Of a DNA stretch of 64,000 bases, positions 51,265-57,875 are shown piece after piece. Position 1 is the stretch's first letter. Every line of letters starts with the position of its first letter. A program made the position numbers and the translations under genes. The notes beneath the pieces were generated by a model. It ran no database searches, was not told the origin of the DNA, and was given only the letters and a program-made list of their open reading frames with translations. The DNA comes from Faecalibacterium sp. I4-3-84 (lineage in GTDB: Bacteria; Bacillota; Clostridia; Oscillospirales; Ruminococcaceae): assembly GCF_023347255.1 (NCBI RefSeq), contig NZ_CP094466.1, forward strand, positions 1,426,001 to 1,490,000, written 5' to 3'.

Positions 51265-52225
51265 ATGTCGGACAAGTTCAATGGTGGTAAATACCTTTTT
51301 GCAATATCTGGCAACGATTTCCCTCTTCATATAAGGTTAACGGTTGACAACAAGCCGAAGCAATTTGATCAGATGCTTGGTCAGTACAGTATCGCAGCTT
51401 TGTTACCAGTCTACGGTGACGATCCGATGCTCACAGCTACCGTTGGCGACTATCGTTCAAAAACGAATTTTTGCGACGCTGATTACGCGGACTAAAACAG
51501 AGCCTCGTTTTCCGCTATGCCTTATCGTATCTACGAACGGCATTACTGAGTTGCAGCAGAAGCACTGTCTGTTCTTGCCTCACGAGGAAAGCCCTACAGC
51601 CGCGCTGCCTCTGGCAGAAATTGTTAGCAAGCTGTGTACCCTTGTTGAGCACAACCCAGATGCCTTTGAGCGCATCGTTGAGCGATCCTACACAACTGCT
51701 TTAGGTTCCTTGGATGAAGAATGCGCCTTTCGGAATGAAATCGCGCTTCTAAGCGTTTCATCCGCTGTTCTTTGCTGGGCATTAAAACTCCTTAAGCAGC
51801 CGGATTCAGCGCAAACAACACACGAGGTCTGTCAGGCATACATCAATAATTGCTTATCCGAGTGGGACAGCTCGCTGGATTGCAACGCAAAGGAAATTTT
51901 ACACAAGGCACTCTTTTCGGCAAGCGAAGCCGGTGATATTCGTTTTATACGCTATGAAGAGATCGATTCCAGCTATGACCCTGAACGGGACATCGTCCAA
52001 AAAAAGGATGCTTTCCTTCTGAAAGGGTCTTTGCTGAAGTCTCTGCTCCATGAGTATGCACCGGGATATAGTGCACCCGATGTTATTTCGCGTTTGCAAA
52101 GTGAGCATCTGCTCTCTGAGTTCAGCTCTGCCAAAAAGATTCGCATTAACAGCGGAACCTATGTAGATGCTCGACTCTTGACTTTGAAGTGCAGTTGCTT
52201 AACCGAATATGAAGATTCTGATTAA
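51265..52225 (+). pseudogene. Frame-disrupted partner of the HerA-like ATPase gene
   Basis: The first frame runs from the ATG at 51265 (MSDKFNGGKYLFAISGNDF) to a TAA near 51493. The second, +1 frame carries on with TEPRFPLCLIVSTNGITELQ to 52225. Joined, they would make about 320 residues. The C-terminal part (AFLLKGSLLKSLLHEYAPGY...LLSEFSSAKKIRINSGTYVDARL) recalls the C-terminal domain found after DUF927-like helicases, a weak match. Skipping one base at the stop (GAC-T-AAA) restores the frame, so this is either a mutation, a sequencing slip or a programmed +1 shift. It lies 18 bases before the ATPase gene. Confidence 0.55.
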
Positions 52226-52243
52226 AGCAGGAGGAACGGAACC

Positions 52244-53698
52244 ATGAAGTTGAAAATAGGCTCTACCTATCAAAAAGCCGTTACAATCGTTGAAAAACTC
52301 AAGGAAGGGAACGCTTCCATTTTTATCTGTGGAAAAAGCGGCGTAGGAAAGTCTACCCTTTCCTCCAATATCACAAGGAAACTGCTAGAGGCAGGTGTTC
52401 GGATCGTAGCCATAGATCATCGGCACGCTGTGTCTTTTCCAGTAGAACTAGAACCGTATGTACATCGTCAGGACGTATCTCAAAAGCCACTCAAGCTGCA
52501 TTTGTTCGGGGCATCAGATAATCCAGCGGATGCGGCTGCATCTTTCGTTGATACTATCACATCCGTTATCGCTCTGTCGAATGCACAAGAACAGCTATTG
52601 CGGCCTCTTTTAAAAGAGGCGCTTCGCGCTTCACCGGCTCCGAATGAAGTGCTGGAATACCTGCATCAGGAGATCAAGAGTTCTCATTCACGCTCTGCGC
52701 CCGGTTTGGAAAACGCCTTGGCACCCCTATTTGCACAAAAGCTTTTTGAGGATGGTGACATAGAGTTTTCTCCCGGCATCACCTTGCTGGATTTGAGCTC
52801 GTTTTCGTTATCTACGCAACACATCGTTGAAGAGGTGCTTTTTGCAGCACTGTTACGAGAAGCCACCTGCGAGGATTTTCCGCCTACCTTTTTGTATCTG
52901 GACGAGTTAAGCAACTATACGCTACGCTCTTCCAACGCATTGGGGCGAATCCTCTGTGAGGGCCGCAAACAAGGTCTGTACGCACTGCTGGTTGCCCAGA
53001 GCATTCGTGTGTTCAAGCCTGAACAACGGACTTTGCTTCAGCAATGCAAGTATATGATGTGTTTCCAGCCAGCTGATGAAGAGGTTCGTATGTGTGCCCG
53101 TTTAATTAGTTCGTCAGGTGGAACCAAGTTGACTTCCATACTAAAGAGTCTTCAGGTTGGTGAGTTCATGGTCTCCGGCCCAGTTTATGTAGGTGATTCT
53201 GATACGCCAACTACCAAGCCACTGGTCGTCCATAGTAAGTCACCAGAGGATGTCGTTCCTGCCAATGGCCCGCTGGCGATTCCGGTACCTTCCGATACAG
53301 AACCGATCCTGCCCCCAGCGCAGATTGACCTTCTTCTGCCGTTGGACGCTCTTGATGACTGTGACGATGAAGAAGCCGCTCCCAGCAAACCGGAAACCGT
53401 AACGGAGAACGCCTGTCCTCTGCTGCCGGATTCGCCTTCGGAGCCTTCCATTGAACCGCTGCATCTTCGTGATGAATCTTCTGCTCCACAAGAACAAAGT
53501 CAGTCACCGCAAATGCAGCTGCTTCGATCTGCCGTTTTTACATCCGTTCCTATGAACTCATATTATGGTAATTATAACTGTTCTTGGCCACCAGCACAAG
53601 TGCACCCGGCAACCTTTTCTTACCCGAACATGGATTTCAGTTCACTGATTCAACAGGATGATGCTCAGATTTCCTTTCAAGCGCTTATCACACCATAA
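52244..53698 (+). CDS. HerA/TraG-like P-loop ATPase
   Basis: 484 residues, AGGAGG upstream. The P-loop is GKSGVGKST (about 29-37). Walker B is FLYLDELSN near 222-230, followed by EGRKQGLYALLVAQSIRVFKPEQRTLLQQCKYMMCF, the sensor region typical of the FtsK-HerA-TraG group. A Pro/Glu/Ser-rich acidic tail (about 320-470) is likely disordered. It could be a DNA translocase. It has no NurA or known nuclease beside it; its operon partner is the disrupted gene upstream. HerA-type ATPases appear in several defence systems and also in plasmid transfer, so the role is open. Confidence 0.75.
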   Translation: MKLKIGSTYQKAVTIVEKLKEGNASIFICGKSGVGKSTLSSNITRKLLEAGVRIVAIDHRHAVSFPVELEPYVHRQDVSQKPLKLHLFGASDNPADAAASFVDTITSVIALSNAQEQLLRPLLKEALRASPAPNEVLEYLHQEIKSSHSRSAPGLENALAPLFAQKLFEDGDIEFSPGITLLDLSSFSLSTQHIVEEVLFAALLREATCEDFPPTFLYLDELSNYTLRSSNALGRILCEGRKQGLYALLVAQSIRVFKPEQRTLLQQCKYMMCFQPADEEVRMCARLISSSGGTKLTSILKSLQVGEFMVSGPVYVGDSDTPTTKPLVVHSKSPEDVVPANGPLAIPVPSDTEPILPPAQIDLLLPLDALDDCDDEEAAPSKPETVTENACPLLPDSPSEPSIEPLHLRDESSAPQEQSQSPQMQLLRSAVFTSVPMNSYYGNYNCSWPPAQVHPATFSYPNMDFSSLIQQDDAQISFQALITP

Positions 53699-53784
53699 GG
53701 CAAAATGTACGCTAATTCAAGCAGATATGCTTATCATGAAGCAATCCGCTTCGCATTCAATTTTAATTTCAGGAGGAAAACACT

Positions 53785-54090
53785 ATGAGCACTCATACCA
53801 ACATCAACATGTCCACCGCTGCTTCCAATTTTGCAGCCGATCTCAACTCGGAACCGATTTCCTTTCCGAGCACCGATACATCCATCAAAAAGTCCGTCCC
53901 GTTCGTGCCGCTCAATGAAAAGTGGCTGTTGACGATTCCAGAGGCTGCTGCCTATTTTGGTGTAGGGCAAAACCGCATTTCCGAGCTTGCCTTGCAGGAT
54001 GGGTGCAAGTTCGTTGTGTTCGTGGGGGCTAAGAAACTCATCAAGCGGAAGAAGTTTGAGGAGTTTTTGAACGAGCAATACGCCATCTGA
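53785..54090 (+). CDS. xis: Excisionase-like protein
   Basis: 101 residues. A non-conserved N-terminus of about 40 residues is followed by a MerR/Xis-like winged helix (VPLNEKWLLTIPEAAAYFGVGQNRISELALQDGCKFVVFVGAKKLIKRKKFEEFL), as in Tn916-type excisionases. AGGAGG precedes the ATG. It lies directly upstream of the integrase gene, the standard place. It should bend the ends and favour excision. Confidence 0.88.
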   Translation: MSTHTNINMSTAASNFAADLNSEPISFPSTDTSIKKSVPFVPLNEKWLLTIPEAAAYFGVGQNRISELALQDGCKFVVFVGAKKLIKRKKFEEFLNEQYAI

Positions 54091-54190
54091 TACCCTATAA
54101 CGCCCGCTGAAGGGCTTGCATAAACTACGCCCGCATGATACAATAAAATGTGTTGTGTGGGCTCTTTTTATCTCGAAAGGAGCCACAAAC

Positions 54191-55387
54191 ATGGGCAAAA
54201 ATCTTAAAGGAAAACAACTCGGAAAAGGGCTTGGTCAGCGAAAAGACGGCTTGTACTATGCGCGTTGCCGAAATTATCGCGGTGAGCGTGAGGAACGCTG
54301 CTTCAAGACCCTTCCAGAAGCCAAGAATTGGCGACAGGAACAGCTCTATCTACGCTTACACCCTGAAGGTCGGACTGTGGCATCGCCCAATATGACGGTG
54401 GACGCATGGTTCAATCAATGGGTCAAGGATGTCGTTGGCAACCGTGCTCCGAACACTGTTCGGAATTATCGGGAGCGATACGAGCACAACATTCAGCCAT
54501 TCATCGGTTCTATGCTGCTGCGCGATGTCAAGCAGATCGACTGTCAGCGGATTTTGAACGCCATGGAGGACGACTACGCCGGTTCAACCATCCGGCAGAC
54601 CTATATGACAATGGGTACGTTCTTCAAAAGCGCCAGAGAGAACGACCTCATTGCCAAACACCCAATGGACGGTGTCCGCTACACAAAGCCCGTTCGTGCA
54701 CCTGATGATATCCACTTTTTGACCGTAGCTGAGCAGAAACAGTTTTTGGATGCTGCCAAGCATTCCCATAACTACGCTCAGTATGCGCTGATTCTAGAAA
54801 CAGGCTTACGCACTGGTGAAATGATCGGTCTGACATGGGATGCTATTGATTGGGAAAAGCATACTCTGACCGTCAACAAAACTTTGGAGTATCGTCACAA
54901 GCAGGGCGTGTGGCGTGCTGGCCCTCCGAAAACGGAATCCAGCTACCGCACCATTCCTCTGACCGACACCGCTTACGACATCCTGCGGGAAATCTATGAC
55001 ACCAGAGAATACCGCAAGGAATCGAAAGACCTGTCCACTGTCCTGACCTTTATGGATCGTAAGACTGGTCAAAAGCGGAAGCTGGTTATGTGCGACTTAG
55101 TGTTCATCAACTGGCGTACCGGAATGCCTGCCAAGAACAGCTCCTACGACACCCACCTCTACAAGCTGTGCGATGATGCAGGGATCAAGCGTTTCTGTAT
55201 GCACGCTCTACGCCATACATACGCTACCCGCGCCATTGAGAGTGGAATGCAGCCCAAAGTCCTGCAAAAGCTGCTGGGTCATGCCAGCATCACGACCACC
55301 ATGAACCGCTATGTTCATGTGACAGACGATTCCATGAAAGAGGGTGTAGCGCAGTTCGCAAAGGCACAGGAAGCGCAAAAAGGGTGA
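54191..55387 (+). CDS. int: Tyrosine integrase of the 12.5 kb element
   Basis: 398 residues from the ATG at 54191 behind AAAGGAG. An N-terminal arm-binding domain (GLGQRKDGLYYARCRNYRGEREERCFKTLPEAKNW) comes first, then a SAM-like core-binding domain (about 70-160). The catalytic domain has Arg in ETGLRTGEM (about 208), His-x-x-Arg in HALRHTYATR (about 337), GHAS and the nucleophile Tyr in MNRYVHV (about 373). It resembles Tn916/Tn1549-type integrases. The paired AAAGGGTGAG words overlap its stop codon, and the attR core begins about 106 bases further on. Confidence 0.95.
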   Translation: MGKNLKGKQLGKGLGQRKDGLYYARCRNYRGEREERCFKTLPEAKNWRQEQLYLRLHPEGRTVASPNMTVDAWFNQWVKDVVGNRAPNTVRNYRERYEHNIQPFIGSMLLRDVKQIDCQRILNAMEDDYAGSTIRQTYMTMGTFFKSARENDLIAKHPMDGVRYTKPVRAPDDIHFLTVAEQKQFLDAAKHSHNYAQYALILETGLRTGEMIGLTWDAIDWEKHTLTVNKTLEYRHKQGVWRAGPPKTESSYRTIPLTDTAYDILREIYDTREYRKESKDLSTVLTFMDRKTGQKRKLVMCDLVFINWRTGMPAKNSSYDTHLYKLCDDAGIKRFCMHALRHTYATRAIESGMQPKVLQKLLGHASITTTMNRYVHVTDDSMKEGVAQFAKAQEAQKG

Positions 55388-55399
55388 GTAAAGGGTGAG
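55378..55399 (+). repeat. Paired arm-type repeats, right end
   Basis: Identical over 22 bases to 43168-43189. They overlap the last codons of the integrase gene, so the protein end and the arm site share sequence. Confidence 0.65.
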
Positions 55400-55505
55400 C
55401 CAATCTGTTTCATCCAACCTTTTCCAAATCCAATAGTTCGTAAAAACAACTTATAGCCGTTTAATATAGCTGTTTATCATCTACATCATAAAAGGAGAAA
55501 TCATA

Positions 55506-55527
55506 AAAATGAAATTAGGTATCGGAG
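55506..55527 (+). other. Right attachment-site core (attR)
   Basis: Second copy of the 22-bp core. AAAGGAG precedes it here too. Beyond it the sequence (GACCGCTACCTGATTTTATA) should be the original chromosomal or older-element side. Confidence 0.7.
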
Positions 55528-55650
55528 GACCGCTACCTGATTTTATATCTCAATAATCCTCAATAAATACGAATATTACTTGATTTGAAGCGGATTTTGG
55601 AACAAACCAACCATATATAACTTCATGTTTTCCTATGCTACTCTATACGA

Positions 55651-55671
55651 AAATGGCGTAAAAATGGCGTA
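55651..55671 (+). repeat. Second set of paired repeats, remnant of another integrase end
   Basis: AAAATGGCGT occurs twice in tandem, ending in a TAG in the frame ENGVKMA. The layout mirrors the arm repeats overlapping the integrase stop codon at 55378-55399, but the sequence is different and it lies outside attR. The gap 55388-55973 otherwise holds only attR and the two hairpins listed nearby. Confidence 0.4.
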
Positions 55672-55724
55672 GAGAAAACTTACACGAGGGATATAGGTAC
55701 GCCGCTGCTACAAATCAGTTTTCC

Positions 55725-55765
55725 AACAGGTGTGGGACGCTAACAACTCCCACGCCTGTTTTTTT
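55725..55765 (+). terminator. Intrinsic terminator right of attR
   Basis: AACAGGTGTGGGA (55725-55737) pairs with TCCCACGCCTGTT (55748-55760), with one mismatch, followed by seven T. Confidence 0.85.
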
Positions 55766-55902
55766 GTTGTCCTTCGGGGCAAATATCGGGGATATTATCG
55801 CTTGTGCGCCGTTTATTTTTCTCTGCCATATTACCACCCTACATTTCACTTATCTGCCCCTTGTGCGTTACAATCTGCAAATACCCGCCTTTATTTAAGC
55901 AA

Positions 55903-55929
55903 GGGGCAAGCCCATAATGAGCTTGCCCC
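55903..55929 (-). terminator. Hairpin after the 144-residue gene
   Basis: GGGGCAAGC (55903-55911) pairs with GCTTGCCCC (55921-55929). On the minus strand only a weak T-rich stretch follows. It lies 44 bases after the stop of the minus-strand gene. Confidence 0.5.
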
Positions 55930-55973
55930 ACTGTCATTCGGAAGTTCAGACGGTGAACAATCCGTTCACCGAT

Positions 55974-56408
55974 TTATTCCTCGCTTTCATTATCGCTGGC
56001 GGCATTTCTATAATCCTCCTGCACACCCTCGGAGAGGTCAAAACACATCGTTTTTGCGTCTGCGACCCAAAAGCCACGCACACGATAGCGTTTATCGCTT
56101 TGCCAAACGCCCTCCATAGCGGCACGAATGGGGTCAACCAGATTCTTGTTGGTGATGCTGACCGTGGCCTTCTGCTCACCCTTCGGCTTGGAGAACTTGT
56201 AGCCCCTCTGCTCACTACTCTTACACATACGAACCGCAAAAACCTTGTTTTTTGCGTCAAGCTGGCACAGGACAAAAGCAGGATAGTTCAGGTCATCAAG
56301 TACCTTTTTCGTAAAGGTGACACCGTTCTGGTTAATGAAAATGTCGGGGTATGCGTTGGTGTTCGCATCAAGGATCTCAAAGTTCAGTGCGTTAAAATCA
56401 AATTTCAT
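55974..56408 (-). CDS. Conserved hypothetical cargo protein
   Basis: 144 residues, MKFDFNALNFEILDANTNAYPDIFINQNGVTFTKKVLDDLNYPAFVLCQLD. The protein looks like one globular alpha/beta domain with an acidic tail (ASDNESEE). No motif known to me. It lies 20 bases after the serine recombinase stop, with AAGGAAAATCC before the ATG, so it is probably co-transcribed with it. Its position next to a type III restriction system and recombinase suggests a helper or cargo role; this is not supported by sequence. Confidence 0.6.
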   Translation of the reverse strand: MKFDFNALNFEILDANTNAYPDIFINQNGVTFTKKVLDDLNYPAFVLCQLDAKNKVFAVRMCKSSEQRGYKFSKPKGEQKATVSITNKNLVDPIRAAMEGVWQSDKRYRVRGFWVADAKTMCFDLSEGVQEDYRNAASDNESEE

Positions 56409-56428
56409 AATGGATTTTCCTTTCGGTA

Positions 56429-57619
56429 TTAGAGATTTTTCAGCTCTTTCAGCAGTTCGCGGCGTTCCGAAGCTGTCCAGCGCGGGTCTAAAATGATATA
56501 CCCTCTGAAATACTTGTCTTTAGAACGTGTGACCGTGAACCGCTTTGGCATAGCGTGTAGCCTTGCCGATTTGCCGGGTAGTGGCTTTTCATCTAAAATC
56601 TGTTGCACCTTCTGCCAATCGGATTTTTTTATGATTGCTGTGTGGTGTTCCTCTTTGAAATACTTGTTGAGCATAGTGTTTTTCACTGACTTATGCTCCC
56701 GAAAATCAATCGTACAAGTTTTCTGCATGAGTGCGTCCCCGCAATATTTCTCGTTCCGGAGAATACCGCGAATAGTAGCAGCCCGCCAAAAATCTTTCCC
56801 TTTAGGCGATTTGATGCCTTGCTCGGTCAGCGCGGCGGCAATTTCTGCGGGGGTTGCACCTTCCAAACAGCTTTCGTAGATGTACTCAACAATCTTTGCT
56901 TCTGTTGGCTCGATCAGCAATCGTCCGAAGTGGTCCCAATAGTAGCCAAGCGTGTTTATCACCGAGAATTGGTAGATACCCTCTGCCATGCGCCAGCGAA
57001 TACCGTTTTTGATGGCTTCGCTCTTTTGCTGTGATTCCAATTCTGCAAGTGCTGACAAGACCGCTATCAGTAGATTGTTGCTGCCATCCCCGATAGAGGA
57101 CAGCCCTTCGCTTTCAAATCGCACCGGGACAGGTGGAGTCAAGGCGTTCAGAGTACGCAAATTGTTCAAAATATCAACCGTATTTCTACCAAAGCGATTT
57201 ATGCCCTTTGTCAAAATTAGGTCAATCTTGCCTGCTTTTGCGTCATCAATCATGTCCTTAAATCCCTGCCGCTTGTTCGTGGAAGTGCCGCTTACGCCGT
57301 AATCTTGATAGATTTTTACTAACTCCCAATCGGGATTGCTCTCAATTTTGGATTTGAAATAGACAATTTGCATCTCAAAACTGCCTACTTGCTGTTCTTC
57401 CTGTGTGCTGACACGGACATAAGCTGCAACACGCATTTTTCGGGGAGTCTGCCCTTGCGCTTGTACGGCTGGGGGTGGCGGTATTATAATTACACCGCCG
57501 CTTTCCCGATTCTTGCGGATTCCGTCATGTATGCGCTCCTTGCGTTCCTCCCGATTATCGGCGCGAGTCTTTTTTCGGCGGGACTGCTCTATCTCTTGAG
57601 GGTCAAGTTTCTTTGCCAT
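56429..57619 (-). CDS. Large serine recombinase
   Basis: 396 residues. A basic N-terminal extension (1-60, with IIIPPPPAV) precedes the resolvase domain. The catalytic Ser is near residue 71 in AAYVRVSTQEEQQ, followed by YQDYGVSGTSTNKRQGFKDMIDDAKAGKIDLILTKGINRFGRNTVD. The Recombinase domain (INTLGYYWDHFGRLLIEPTEAKIVEYIYESCLEGATPAEIAAALTEQGIKSPKGKDFW) follows. It ends at about residue 395 without the Cys-rich zinc ribbon and coiled-coil tail usual in TnpX-type enzymes. It could move or invert the restriction island. It starts 257 bases after the res gene, behind a terminator. Confidence 0.9.
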   Translation of the reverse strand: MAKKLDPQEIEQSRRKKTRADNREERKERIHDGIRKNRESGGVIIIPPPPAVQAQGQTPRKMRVAAYVRVSTQEEQQVGSFEMQIVYFKSKIESNPDWELVKIYQDYGVSGTSTNKRQGFKDMIDDAKAGKIDLILTKGINRFGRNTVDILNNLRTLNALTPPVPVRFESEGLSSIGDGSNNLLIAVLSALAELESQQKSEAIKNGIRWRMAEGIYQFSVINTLGYYWDHFGRLLIEPTEAKIVEYIYESCLEGATPAEIAAALTEQGIKSPKGKDFWRAATIRGILRNEKYCGDALMQKTCTIDFREHKSVKNTMLNKYFKEEHHTAIIKKSDWQKVQQILDEKPLPGKSARLHAMPKRFTVTRSKDKYFRGYIILDPRWTASERRELLKELKNL

Positions 57620-57766
57620 ATAAGCCCTCCCTTGCAGATATACGGATATTCCCGATGTGGTTCATAGGCGGCGCACCTCCTCGCTTACTGTTTTTCATTG
57701 GACAATTAACCTCCTTGCTGATTGTTATTTATGACTACCCTGCGGCGCATGAGCCAGGGGGTCACA

Positions 57767-57804
57767 CAAAAGAAAACGAGCAGCAGAATTGCTCCTGCTG
57801 CCCG
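57767..57804 (-). terminator. Terminator of the type III restriction operon
   Basis: CGAGCAGCAG (57777-57786) pairs with CTGCTGCCCG (57795-57804), mostly matched. On the minus strand TTTTCTTTTG follows. It lies about 70 bases after the res stop. The remainder of the gap 57620-57875 shows nothing else firm. Confidence 0.7.
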
Positions 57805-57875
57805 AATCGGCACTGCTTCTTATCGGGGGTAGATTTTATCGCCCCCTGCAAGTGACGGATATATGGTTATTTGAT

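Larger units (their letters stand above)
43034..55527. mobile_element. 12.5 kb integrative element with its own Xis and integrase
   Basis: Identical 22-bp direct repeats at 43034-43055 and 55506-55527 (both contain ATGAAATTAGGTATCGGAG) mark the ends. Inside each end, about 110 bases in, is an identical 22-base sequence holding two AAAGGGTGAG words (43168-43189 and 55378-55399), as expected for arm-type integrase sites. The element encodes Xis and a tyrosine integrase at its right end and defence-like cargo. No conjugation genes are inside, so it may be mobilised by others. Several genes have lower GC than the chromosome to the left. Confidence 0.8.

Noticed and set aside
52244-53698. Calling the ATPase a conjugation coupling protein
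   Set aside because: It has no membrane helices at the N-terminus and no relaxase or mating-pair genes are in the element; only the P-loop fold is certain.
54150-54705. Short plus-strand frames overlapping the integrase start
   Set aside because: They are shifted readings of the integrase gene, which has a good ribosome site and complete catalytic residues.
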